Program-made: the position numbers and the translations under genes
The notes under the pieces: model-generated
What the model saw: only the letters and a program-made list of their open reading frames with translations
Databases searched by the model: none
What the model was told of the DNA's origin: nothing
Shown here: positions 34,712-43,323 of the stretch, piece by piece
How the letters are laid out: each line of letters starts with the position of its first letter
Numbering within the stretch: position 1 is the stretch's first letter
Assembly (NCBI RefSeq): GCF_031198435.1
Contig: NZ_CP133548.1
Span: 3,816,001 to 3,880,000, forward strand
Source of the DNA: Pleionea litopenaei
GTDB taxonomy: Bacteria; Pseudomonadota; Gammaproteobacteria; Enterobacterales; Kangiellaceae
DNA length: 64,000 nt
Direction: 5' to 3'

Positions 34712-36688
34712 ATGATGGTGAATTCAACACAGAAAAAAAGTCGTGGCATTAAGCTGATGATTGCCGTTGCCTTAGGTTTGGTGTCGGCGGCCTGCTCTGA
34801 ATCGTCGGATACACCGGTGGGCGAAACCATGGATGAGTCGAGCAACGCCTTGGCGAAGCACTCAGTCGAGTCGAAGGTGAACTATGCCACAGAAAAACCG
34901 TTTGAACAGCGACTTGGTAAACCCGTCGTTTATCAAGTCTTCACGCGATTGTTTGGCAATACTACCCAGCCAACCAAGCCGTGGGGAACCATTGCTGATA
35001 ATGGCGTAGGCAAATTTAACGATTTCACAACGAAAGCATTGCAAGAAATTCGAGCGCTTGGTGTTACTCATATTTGGTATACCGGCATTCTGCATCATGC
35101 AGTGATCAATGATTATCAAAACATTGGTATTTCTTCGGATGATCCCGATGTCGTGAAAGGACGGGCCGGTTCACCTTATGCGGTAAAAGATTATTACAAC
35201 GTAAATCCAGACCTTGCCGTTGAACCAAGCAAGCGAATGCAAGAATTCGAGTCGTTAATTGAGCGAACTCATGCCGCAGGATTGAAAGTCATCATTGATA
35301 TTGTTCCTAACCATGTTGCGCGAAACTACCAATCAATGGCGGCGCCAGAAGGCGTTGTTGATTTTGGTGAACAAGACGATACATCGGTGGAATATCGCCG
35401 CGACAACGACTTCTATTACATCGTAGGAGAGTCGTTTCGAGTGCCAGAGAAAACCGAACAGTATCAACCGCTCGGGGGAGAAAAGCATCCGCTGGCCGAT
35501 GGTGAGTTTATCGAAGTTCCAGCCAAGTGGACCGGCAATGGAAGTCGCAGTGCACAACCATCGCAAGATGACTGGTATGAAACCGTAAAAATTAATTATG
35601 GCGTTCGGCCAGATGGAACTTATGATTTTCCAAGACTGCCGCAAAGCTACGCCGATAAAAGCATTGCTGAGCATCGAGCCTTTTGGGAGAAACAACAGGT
35701 GCCAGCGTCTTGGATTAAATTTCGAGATATTACCGAGTTTTGGCTAAGCAAAGGGGTTGACGGTTTCCGCTTTGATGTCGCTGAATTGGTCCCGGTAGAG
35801 TTTTGGAGTTATTTGAATAGTCATATTAAAACGATTAATCCGGATGCGTTTTTATTGGCCGAAATATATCAGCCGCCATTATTTAGAGATTTTATCAGCA
35901 TCGGAAAGATGGATTATCTTTACGACAAAGTCGACTTCTACGATACGCTCAAATTAGTCATGCAAGATCGAGCACCGGTTTCACAACTGCTGAAGGTTCA
36001 AGACGAATATCAAGATATTCGAGAAAATTTACTCCACTTTCTTGAGAATCACGATGAGCAACGCATTGCGAGTGAGCCCTTTGTTGGCGACGCCAACATC
36101 GGTAAGCCTGCGCTGGTCGTAAGTAGTACGATCAGTGAATCTCCCATGTTAGTTTATTTTGCGCAAGAGCTTGGTGAAGCCGCAAAAGATGACCCCGGTT
36201 TCGGCGATCCCACACGAACCACGATTTTTGACTATTGGGCGGTTCCTTCGTTGCAACGTTGGGTCAACGGTGGTCAATTCGATGGGGCTCTGCTAACGAA
36301 AGGCGAACAAGAGCTGCGAGACTTCTATAAGAAGGTGTTGAATATTAGCGTGAATCATCCGGCGATGTTAGGAAGTTACTTTTCACTGCATGATTTTAAT
36401 TTAAAAAATTCAGAAGGCTACTCAGAGAGGGCGATTAGTTTTATTCGCGAAAATAGAAATCACCGAATGATTGTGGTTGCCAATTTTGATACAAAGCAGC
36501 GGCAAACATTTGAGCTTAAAATACCATCGAACGTAATAACCACTTGGCAATTTTCGGATGGGAATTATCCTTTAGTCGAACTTTTGGATGAAGAAAATAA
36601 TATAAATATGCAAGTTAAAAATAAAATAGGGCGAATAAAGGTTGATTTGCAACCATTGCAGTCGTATATTTTTGAATTGAGTGAATAA
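34712..36688 (+). CDS. GH13 lipoprotein alpha-amylase-family enzyme
   Basis: From the ATG at 34712 (AGGG about 8 nt upstream; another ATG follows at once at 34715) the product is 658 residues. A lipoprotein signal ends in LVSAAC with mature Cys-Ser-Glu. The GH13 barrel has VVYQVFTRLFG, DIVPNHVARNY (about 196), GFRFDVAELVP with the nucleophile Asp near 355, LLAEIYQP with the acid/base Glu near 384, and ENHDEQRIA (about 445), so all three catalytic acids are present. The insert between the second and third motifs is long and acidic. It should cleave alpha-1,4-glucans at the surface or in the periplasm; exact product range is unknown. It is the last plus-strand gene of the locus. Confidence 0.88.
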   Translation: MMVNSTQKKSRGIKLMIAVALGLVSAACSESSDTPVGETMDESSNALAKHSVESKVNYATEKPFEQRLGKPVVYQVFTRLFGNTTQPTKPWGTIADNGVGKFNDFTTKALQEIRALGVTHIWYTGILHHAVINDYQNIGISSDDPDVVKGRAGSPYAVKDYYNVNPDLAVEPSKRMQEFESLIERTHAAGLKVIIDIVPNHVARNYQSMAAPEGVVDFGEQDDTSVEYRRDNDFYYIVGESFRVPEKTEQYQPLGGEKHPLADGEFIEVPAKWTGNGSRSAQPSQDDWYETVKINYGVRPDGTYDFPRLPQSYADKSIAEHRAFWEKQQVPASWIKFRDITEFWLSKGVDGFRFDVAELVPVEFWSYLNSHIKTINPDAFLLAEIYQPPLFRDFISIGKMDYLYDKVDFYDTLKLVMQDRAPVSQLLKVQDEYQDIRENLLHFLENHDEQRIASEPFVGDANIGKPALVVSSTISESPMLVYFAQELGEAAKDDPGFGDPTRTTIFDYWAVPSLQRWVNGGQFDGALLTKGEQELRDFYKKVLNISVNHPAMLGSYFSLHDFNLKNSEGYSERAISFIRENRNHRMIVVANFDTKQRQTFELKIPSNVITTWQFSDGNYPLVELLDEENNINMQVKNKIGRIKVDLQPLQSYIFELSE

Positions 36689-36697
36689 CTCAATATC

Positions 36698-36750
36698 AGA
36701 GTGAGAGAAAGCATTCCATTTAACGAGCTCGGTATGCTTTCTCTAACTCT
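36698..36750. terminator. 17-bp near-perfect hairpin after the GH13 gene
   Basis: The arms 36698-36714 and 36734-36750 pair at 16 of 17 positions around a 19-nt loop that holds GAGCTC. A T-rich but broken tail (ATATTTCTCT) follows on the plus strand. It may be a terminator or an mRNA-stabilising stem. Confidence 0.5.
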
Positions 36751-36902
36751 ATATTTCTCTCCGGAAGTAACCGTTCAGCGCTCCATTTAAAAGCTTTGGA
36801 ATATTAAATCGATGCTCCTATCTGTTTTTCTTAATTGATATTTAGATTCGTTACTCAATATTCGTCATTCTTATTTTTTAAAATTGTACTTTAGAGCCCA
36901 GT

Positions 36903-36962
36903 AACTTTGAACTAAGCAACTTTGAACTAAGCAACTTTGAACTATGCAACTTTGACCTATGC
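36903..36962. repeat. Four 15-bp tandem repeats
   Basis: Units AACTTTGAACTAAGC (36903-36917 and 36918-36932, identical), AACTTTGAACTATGC (36933-36947) and AACTTTGACCTATGC (36948-36962) are contiguous, with a decayed fifth copy starting at 36963. Copy number would be prone to slippage. Confidence 0.85.
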
Positions 36963-37075
36963 AAGTTTAAGCGTTATGAGACTTAAGTATGATTGATTGG
37001 ATGCTTGCTCAGACGAGCCCAAGCTTTTAAAGCATTCAAAAACTCAATGTTGGAGTTGCAGTCGCTAACCAAGAG

Positions 37076-38104
37076 TTAGAGGATTGCACCACACGATTCG
37101 CGAACGATGAGCGTCGCGGGCAATGATCGGCTAGTGACTGGCTTTCCATGGATATGCGCAATTAAGGTTTCTACCAAGATTTTTCCTGCAAGTTTGGTGT
37201 CTTGTTGCACTGTCGTTAGGGCTGGACGGGTAAATTCTGAAAGAGGAATGTTATCGTAACCCACCACTGCAACATCTTTGGGTACATTGATCTGTTTATC
37301 TCTCAGCGCTTTGATTACGCCGACCGCAATGAGATCGCTGGCACACACGATGGCATCGAAGGGTTGTTGCTTTGCAAGTAATTGTAGCGCCGCAGCATAC
37401 CCAGATTGTTCAGTGGTAATGGCATCGATTTGAAGAGATTTACGAACAGCAAGGTTCGCATCGGTTTGTGCTTCGCAGCTGCCTTTGTAGCGATCAAAAA
37501 ACTCCGGGCTGCCTTCCGATGCGCTGCCGATAAACGCTATTTTAGTGCGCCCCTTAGCAATCAAGTGGCGTGTAATTTCGTAGCCACCAGTAAAATTATC
37601 ACAAGCGATAGAAATGCCGGGCTGATCTTGTTGTAGTGCACCCCAAAGTACATAACGCGTTTGATTTTGTTCTAATTGATGAAGTTTTTCTTGATAGTCA
37701 TTGTAGTCGCCATAACCGAGGAGGATGATACCGTCGGCTTTATGAGTGTCTTCATATTCCGCATGCCAGTTTTCTTCTAACCTTTGAAATGACACCAGTA
37801 AATCATAACCATTGTCACCGCAAGCTCGGGTAATACTTCCTAGCATTGATAAAAAGAAAGGATTGATTTGCGACTCATCGCTGGTTGGATCTTCAAATAA
37901 GAGTAAAGCAATGGTGTGGCTTTGTTGTGAGCGCAGATTGCTTGCGTTTTTATCCACTTTGTAATTGAGCTCTTTGGCGATGGCTTTAATTCTTTCACGA
38001 GTCTCAGGATTGACGAGTGGGCTGTTTCGGAGCGCTCTAGAAACGGTCGATTGAGAGACACCCGCAAGGTGTGCAATATCAAATGAAGTAGCTTTGCTTT
38101 TCAT
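37076..38104 (-). CDS. LacI/GalR-family transcriptional regulator
   Basis: The 342-residue protein has the N-terminal helix-turn-helix FDIAHLAGVSQSTVSRAL (residues 8-25), a hinge helix (NASNLRSQQS, about 53-62) and a periplasmic-binding-like sugar domain (IALLLFEDP, then KADGIILLGYGDY, TKIAFIGSA, VVGYDNIPLSEF). It is the only regulator in the alpha-glucan locus and converges on it. LacI-family proteins usually bind palindromes with a central CG, and such palindromes lie before glgP and the receptor gene. The effector is probably a maltodextrin-related sugar, but this is inference. No copy of the palindrome was found before its own start. Confidence 0.9.
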   Translation of the reverse strand: MKSKATSFDIAHLAGVSQSTVSRALRNSPLVNPETRERIKAIAKELNYKVDKNASNLRSQQSHTIALLLFEDPTSDESQINPFFLSMLGSITRACGDNGYDLLVSFQRLEENWHAEYEDTHKADGIILLGYGDYNDYQEKLHQLEQNQTRYVLWGALQQDQPGISIACDNFTGGYEITRHLIAKGRTKIAFIGSASEGSPEFFDRYKGSCEAQTDANLAVRKSLQIDAITTEQSGYAAALQLLAKQQPFDAIVCASDLIAVGVIKALRDKQINVPKDVAVVGYDNIPLSEFTRPALTTVQQDTKLAGKILVETLIAHIHGKPVTSRSLPATLIVRESCGAIL

Positions 38105-38434
38105 AAAGAAAGATTTCTTAGCGCCTTAAGTTATAGCCAATTTTTATTGCCTTCGATAGGACTGCTGAATATAACTCAAGTTGGTTAAGGGTAAAAGTGA
38201 CCTATTCAGCAAGCTTTTCGATTAACGGTTAGTCGATGAGATTTGAAGCGATGAAACTGGCGTTGGCTTGGTGCGCACATGAGTGGTGCAATGGGGCAAA
38301 AAGTGCGATAAAACTGTGCAAATATTGAGCATCTTAGTGTATAATCGCCGCTCTTTCTCGTAGGGCGATATCTCTTTTTGAGTATTTTTCCAAGAGTTTG
38401 TAAGTCAACCCCTTGTTATTATTGGAGTTCTTCT
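38105..38434. other. 330-bp divergent intergenic region
   Basis: No gene is credible here; the open frame starting with TTG at 38378 has no ribosome site. A consensus TATAAT lies at 38340-38345, without a good -35 (TGCAAA at 17 nt). It is a plausible -10 for the downstream TonB-C protein. No clear operator was recognised on the regulator side. Confidence 0.5.
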
Positions 38435-39709
38435 TTGCTTAGTCGCTTTTTACTATCCCGTTGTCTGTGGTTAGTATGCGCGATGACCCTGAGTGTCGCT
38501 CATGCCAGTGAGCTGAAAGGTCTCGCCACTTATACGCACCTTAATGAACCTTTATACATTGCCGGCATTTACGCCGAAGCTGGGAAGACAACCCCGCAGC
38601 AATGGACGGACGCAGAAGGTAATCGCGTGATGGAGTTTCGCTTTGTCGCGGAACGCGTCTCTCCTCGTACGTTTGCGCGAGTCTTTTTAGAACGCGTTCT
38701 TGGCAATAACCCCAATGGTGGTGCCGATTCTTATCAGCAAGAAATGCAGCGATTGCTGCCATTTGTACGGCAAGAATTCCAGCGTGGTGATAATTTAAAG
38801 TTTATCGCGCAAGCAGACAATACACGTTTGTTGATCAATGGTGTGGAACAGGCTCGTTTTTCTCGCCCAGGTCTATTTAACCTGATTTTAAATGCTTGGA
38901 TTGGCGAACGCTTAAGTGGCCAAACGTTTTACCGCGATTTAACGTCGCCGGTAAAAGATGAATTATTGGCGCAATACAACGTATTGATTGCCAGTGGTGA
39001 GCGCCAAAACTGGGCCGAGCAGTTGGCCTCGAGCGAGGGCGATAAAACACCGACGCAAGTCGCAGACAATTCCTCCGCAAGTTCAGCGAAAAAGTCGACG
39101 GCTAAGGTAGCGACTCCCGTTGAGCCTCCGGTGACCAAATCCACTCAAGTGGTTGATACGAAGAAATCTGAATCTCGAGCGACTGAGAAAAAAGCAGCGA
39201 CCAAGCGAAATAATGAAGCGAAAGCGTCGAATACTCGCAACACCGCAAGTCAAAAGCCGGTTGAGAAAAAAGAGACGCCAAAGCCGCAACCGAAAAAAGA
39301 AGTGGCTGAAACCAAACCGGAGCCGCGTGCTTCACAACCGCCGGCCGCAAAAAAGAACGCGTCTGAGCTTTCTCCACTGCTACAAGACTTATTGGATGAC
39401 TATTTGGCAGAGTTGAAAAGCAGTATCGAAAACAAAGCCAGTCCTCGACCGCCACGAACGGTTAGAAAGGTTAGTAAAGTCGATCTCATTGCTAATGTGA
39501 GTGTTGATCAGAATGGTAAAGTCACGTCAGTCAGTTTCGTTGGAGATGAATTTGATGATGCCATTTTGGCCGCCGTTACGGAAGAGTTGCAGCGATTGAC
39601 GACGCTTCCTAAAGCGCCAGATGTATTGCCTCTTGATACTTATCAAGTGACCACTAAATTCAACTTCGGCAAATGTAAGCGTCCGACCTCTGTGTGGATT
39701 TGCTTTTAA
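38435..39709 (+). CDS. Secreted chalcone-isomerase-like / TonB C-terminal fusion protein
   Basis: I start at the TTG at 38435: GGAG lies 7 nt upstream and it gives a textbook signal peptide (MLSRFLLSRCLWLVCAMTLS, then VAHA cut before SE). The product is 424 residues. Residues 25-180 fit the bacterial chalcone-isomerase-like family, with IAGIYAEAG, FLERVLGNN, GDNLKFIAQADNTRLLINGV and LILNAWIGERLSG. Residues 190-325 are a Lys/Pro/Glu/Ala-rich linker like that of TonB. Residues 345-415 resemble the TonB/TolA C-terminal fold (VDLIANVSVDQNGKVTSVSF, then YQVTTKFNF). It lacks a classical TonB membrane anchor unless the signal stays uncleaved. Function is unknown; cell-envelope energy coupling or scaffolding is possible. 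Confidence 0.7.
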   Translation: MLSRFLLSRCLWLVCAMTLSVAHASELKGLATYTHLNEPLYIAGIYAEAGKTTPQQWTDAEGNRVMEFRFVAERVSPRTFARVFLERVLGNNPNGGADSYQQEMQRLLPFVRQEFQRGDNLKFIAQADNTRLLINGVEQARFSRPGLFNLILNAWIGERLSGQTFYRDLTSPVKDELLAQYNVLIASGERQNWAEQLASSEGDKTPTQVADNSSASSAKKSTAKVATPVEPPVTKSTQVVDTKKSESRATEKKAATKRNNEAKASNTRNTASQKPVEKKETPKPQPKKEVAETKPEPRASQPPAAKKNASELSPLLQDLLDDYLAELKSSIENKASPRPPRTVRKVSKVDLIANVSVDQNGKVTSVSFVGDEFDDAILAAVTEELQRLTTLPKAPDVLPLDTYQVTTKFNFGKCKRPTSVWICF

Positions 39710-39730
39710 TGGACCAAGTATTGGTGAAAT

Positions 39731-39758
39731 AAAAAAGCCGCGATATCGCGGCTTTTTT
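39731..39758. terminator. Bidirectional terminator between convergent genes
   Basis: AAAAAAGCCGCGAT and ATCGCGGCTTTTTT form one continuous 28-bp palindrome with T runs on both strands. It can end both the TonB-C gene (plus) and the map-glnD-dapD unit (minus). Confidence 0.93.
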
Positions 39759-39806
39759 GTATGGAATGTTTTTGAAAGATTTTTTCTGAGTCGAAGATCG
39801 CCGATA

Positions 39807-40631
39807 TTAATCGGCTAATCGTAGTAGCTCATTGATACCAGTCTTAGCGCGCGTTTTTGCGTCGACTTGTTTTACGATTACCGCACAGTAAAGACTGTAA
39901 CTGCCGTCAGCAGAAGGTAAACTTCCAGGAACCACCACCGCGCCAGCCGGAACTCGGCCATAACTAATTTCACCGGTCTCGCGATTAAATATTCGCGTGC
40001 TTTGGCCGATGTATACACCCATAGAAATAACCGCGCCTTCTTCGACAATCACGCCTTCTACAATTTCTGAACGAGCACCGATGAAACAATTATCTTCTAT
40101 AATAGTGGGAGAAGCTTGAAGCGGCTCTAAGACGCCGCCAATGCCAACACCGCCAGAAAGATGAACGTTTTTCCCAATTTGTGCACAACTGCCTACGGTT
40201 GCCCAAGTATCGACCATGGTACCTTGATCAACGTAGGCACCAATATTCACGTAAGATGGCATGAGCACAACATTCGGTGCAATGTAGCTACCACGACGTG
40301 CTACCGCAGGGGGGACTACCCTGACGCCGCTTTGCTGAAACTGCTCGGCCGTCATATCATTAAATTTGCTTGGAACCTTGTCATAAAACTGGGTGAAGCC
40401 TGCATCCATAGGTTGGTTTTCATTTAATCTAAACGAGAGGAGTACAGCCTTTTTCAACCACTCATTGACTACCCATGAGCCGTCAACTTTTTCAGCAACG
40501 CGACACTCACCTGAATCGATTAGCATTAATGCTTCATTGACTGCATTTCTCACATCTTGAGGCGCTGAGGTCGGAGAGAACTGATCTCTTTGTTCGAAAG
40601 CGTCGGTTATCAACTGTTGTAACTGAGACAT
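39807..40631 (-). CDS. dapD: 2,3,4,5-tetrahydropyridine-2,6-dicarboxylate N-succinyltransferase
   Basis: The 274-residue product equals E. coli DapD in length. It succinylates tetrahydrodipicolinate in the succinylase branch of lysine and diaminopimelate synthesis, feeding DapE found at 11 kb. The N-terminal helical domain ([15 protein letters not shown]) leads to a left-handed beta-helix of hexapeptide repeats ([61 protein letters not shown]), followed by VVVPGSLPS and the short C-terminal cap. It is the last gene of map-glnD-dapD and lies 34 nt after glnD, an order also seen in E. coli. Confidence 0.98.
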   Translation of the reverse strand: MSQLQQLITDAFEQRDQFSPTSAPQDVRNAVNEALMLIDSGECRVAEKVDGSWVVNEWLKKAVLLSFRLNENQPMDAGFTQFYDKVPSKFNDMTAEQFQQSGVRVVPPAVARRGSYIAPNVVLMPSYVNIGAYVDQGTMVDTWATVGSCAQIGKNVHLSGGVGIGGVLEPLQASPTIIEDNCFIGARSEIVEGVIVEEGAVISMGVYIGQSTRIFNRETGEISYGRVPAGAVVVPGSLPSADGSYSLYCAVIVKQVDAKTRAKTGINELLRLAD

Positions 40632-40665
40632 AAAATACCTGTTTAGTTAGTTCAAATTCTATGGT

Positions 40666-43323
40666 TTATAACTGTTCTATTTGGCGTGTCAGCTCTTCTC
40701 GCAAACGTTGTTTTTGTTCTTTGTTGAGAGATTCTCGCTCAATGGTTGAGATTTCAAACACATCTTCTACACGCTCACCGAGGGTTACGATTCGAGCACT
40801 GTGAATAGACATATCACAGCGACGAATAGCTTCACCAATGGCCGCTAGTAAACCGGGTTGGTCTAATGCTGTCAATTCCATTTGGGTATATCGAATGCGA
40901 CGATTTTTAATGAATTTAATGCTAGTGGGAACATCAAACTGTTTGACTCGTGTCGAGATGTGGCGCTCAACCTTTTTCGACATACCGTCAATATTTTTCA
41001 ATTTCTTTTGCAGGAGCTTACGGATACTTTGCACTCGTGATGCCGACTGAATGGGCTTTCCTGATTCTTCTAGTACCACAAAGCAGTCGAAACACTTTCC
41101 TTCGTTGTTAGTAAATAATTCGGCGGCTTGTGTGCGCAGATTCTTTTGACTCAAAATGGCAGTAATGGCCGCAAATAAACCCGGTTGATCGGAAGTATAG
41201 ATAAATACTTCGGTACCGGCTTCGTTGTGATGTCGTTTAATCTCAACGAGCGGCGCATTACCATGAGCATGCTTAATGACGCTCGATGTTTGCCATGCAA
41301 TCCGATCGGGCGGCGTTGTTTTAAAGTAGTTTTCTTCTAAGGTACTCCACAAAGCGAGAATAGCGCTTTCGGGGACCTTATTAGACATAAGTTGATGCAA
41401 AGCTTGTTGTTTAATGTCATCAATGTGTGCTGATTGAGAAATCGGCTGTGCTTCATCTTGAGCTAGATAACGCGATGTAGTGAGGTACAATTCGCGAAGT
41501 AAGGCGTCTTTCCAAGAGTTCCATAATTTGGGGCTGGTGGCACGAATATCGGCAACGGTAAGAATATACAGCAAGTCGAGGCGTTGTTGAGTTTCGACTT
41601 GAGAAGCAAATAATGCGATCACTTCAGGATCTGAAATATCTTTGCGTTGGGCGGTGACGGACATAACTAGATGACAACGAACCAGCCAAGATACCGTTTC
41701 GCACTCTTCTTCCGGCATATTTAAATACCGGCAAAACTCATAAGCGTCGACGGCCCCTAGTTCTGAGTGATCACCGCCTCGACCTTTGGCGATATCGTGA
41801 AATAAGCCTGCGAGAAAAATTAACTGTGGTTGTTTCAGATCACGCATGATCTTACTGCAATAGGGAAACTCTTCGGCGAAATCTTCGTTGGCAAAACGGG
41901 TTAAATTTTTTAACAAGAATAGCGTATGCTCATCAACCGAGTAGGCATGAAACATATCGAATTGCATTTGGCCTGAAATTTTTTCGAACATGGGCAAGAA
42001 ACTCGCCAATATTCCATTACGTTTCAATAGAAAGAATGGACGGTCTCCCGTATGTTTGATACTAAAAAATTCGAGAAACAATGCTTTGTAGTCATCATTG
42101 GCACGATACTTAGCATCAATTAAGTGGCGATTGTCGCGTAAGGCTCTTAAGGTTGTCGCGCTGACGTGTTTATTGCCAGGTACTTTTGCTGCCGTAATAA
42201 ATGTTTTTAATAACAACTCTGGCATTTCTGCGACTAAGCTCGGATCTTTTAGTGCAATGCGATCATTTTCAATTTGAAAGAACTCATCGATCGGCTCAAT
42301 TTTTAATGTTTGATTTTGATTCAGAATAACTTCTTCAAACACCTGCAATAACAATTCGGTCACGTTGCGAATTTTACTGGCTGCGCGAAAATACTTTTGC
42401 ATCAGTTGTTCAACTGCCAAAGATTCTGATTTATCTTCGAAGCCTAAGTATTCAGCCACTTTTTTCTGGTGCTGGAATAGTAGCCTATCTTCGCCGCGAC
42501 CAGTGATGGTGTGTAATGCAAACCGCACTCGCCACAGAAAGAGTTGAGACGTCATAAGTGTTCGATATTCCCGTAAAGTGAACACGCCACGGTTGGCTAA
42601 ATCATGCAGTGACTCTGAGCTAAAATAACGCTTGGCGATCCAACCAACTAACTGCACATCGCGCAAACCGCCCGGGTTTCCTTTCAGGTTGGGTTCTAAT
42701 TCAAAAGATGTACCTTTGTATTTTCTATAGCGAGCTTTTTGCTCGGCGATTTTGGCTTCGTAAAAGTCTCGAGCGGGCCAAATACTGTCTGGTCCGGTTA
42801 GCTTGCGCATCACTTGAAACAGTGCCTGCTCACCTACAATGACTCTTGACTCAATCAAGTTAGTGGCAATGGTAATGTCTTGCTCGGCTTGTTGTCGGCA
42901 CTCTTTTGCGGTGCGCACGCTGTGCCCAATGTTCAACCCTATGTCCCATAAAAATGTGATCAGCGGTTGAAGCAGCGATTCGACAGTTTGACTCGATTTG
43001 TTGGTGACTAAAAAAAGTAAGTCGATGTCAGAACCAGGGTGTAATTCTCCGCGGCCATATCCTCCGACGGCTACTAGACAAGCTTGATGAGGCGATAGGC
43101 CGAAACTGGCCCAAATTTGTGTCAGAAGCTGATCTAAGGCGGTGCTACGAGCGATGACCAAATGGCGTACCGATACCTTATTATCAAAGGCATCGGCTAA
43201 GGTTTGAGCCGTTTCTTTTAAATAGTGCTTGCTGAGGCTGATGGCCTCCGTTGACCCTGTGGGATACTCTGAGAGCTTAGGGCAGCTCGGAAGAGGCAGT
43301 GAGCGTACGACCCGTGAGACCAT
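40666..43323 (-). CDS. glnD: Bifunctional PII uridylyltransferase / uridylyl-removing enzyme
   Basis: The 885-residue nitrogen sensor adds UMP to PII proteins when glutamine is low and removes it when glutamine is high. The nucleotidyltransferase domain has GGYGRGELHPGSDIDLLFL (about residues 86-104). The HD hydrolase domain has LAGLFHDIAKGRGGDHSELGA (about 510). Two C-terminal ACT domains (IYTSDQPGLFAAITAILS, then LTALDQPGLLAAIGEAIR) bind glutamine. Length matches the family (E. coli 890). Its ATG comes directly after the map stop with no gap, so the two should be coupled. Confidence 0.98.
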   Translation of the reverse strand: MVSRVVRSLPLPSCPKLSEYPTGSTEAISLSKHYLKETAQTLADAFDNKVSVRHLVIARSTALDQLLTQIWASFGLSPHQACLVAVGGYGRGELHPGSDIDLLFLVTNKSSQTVESLLQPLITFLWDIGLNIGHSVRTAKECRQQAEQDITIATNLIESRVIVGEQALFQVMRKLTGPDSIWPARDFYEAKIAEQKARYRKYKGTSFELEPNLKGNPGGLRDVQLVGWIAKRYFSSESLHDLANRGVFTLREYRTLMTSQLFLWRVRFALHTITGRGEDRLLFQHQKKVAEYLGFEDKSESLAVEQLMQKYFRAASKIRNVTELLLQVFEEVILNQNQTLKIEPIDEFFQIENDRIALKDPSLVAEMPELLLKTFITAAKVPGNKHVSATTLRALRDNRHLIDAKYRANDDYKALFLEFFSIKHTGDRPFFLLKRNGILASFLPMFEKISGQMQFDMFHAYSVDEHTLFLLKNLTRFANEDFAEEFPYCSKIMRDLKQPQLIFLAGLFHDIAKGRGGDHSELGAVDAYEFCRYLNMPEEECETVSWLVRCHLVMSVTAQRKDISDPEVIALFASQVETQQRLDLLYILTVADIRATSPKLWNSWKDALLRELYLTTSRYLAQDEAQPISQSAHIDDIKQQALHQLMSNKVPESAILALWSTLEENYFKTTPPDRIAWQTSSVIKHAHGNAPLVEIKRHHNEAGTEVFIYTSDQPGLFAAITAILSQKNLRTQAAELFTNNEGKCFDCFVVLEESGKPIQSASRVQSIRKLLQKKLKNIDGMSKKVERHISTRVKQFDVPTSIKFIKNRRIRYTQMELTALDQPGLLAAIGEAIRRCDMSIHSARIVTLGERVEDVFEISTIERESLNKEQKQRLREELTRQIEQL

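Larger units (their letters stand above)
36689..37075. other. 387-bp region between convergent genes: hairpin and tandem repeats
   Basis: No gene is seen. It contains a long near-perfect hairpin just after the GH13 stop, an A/T-rich middle, and a four-copy 15-bp tandem array. The region separates the GH13 gene from the convergent LacI-type regulator gene. Confidence 0.7.

Noticed and set aside
13728-38104. Horizontally acquired island
   Set aside because: No integrase, tRNA end, direct repeats or clear change in codon use was seen, so transfer is not supported from sequence alone.
39102-39455. 117-residue minus-strand frame inside the TonB-C fusion gene
   Set aside because: It lies opposite the biased Lys/Pro/Glu linker, whose composition leaves the antisense frame open. 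No start signal or domain.
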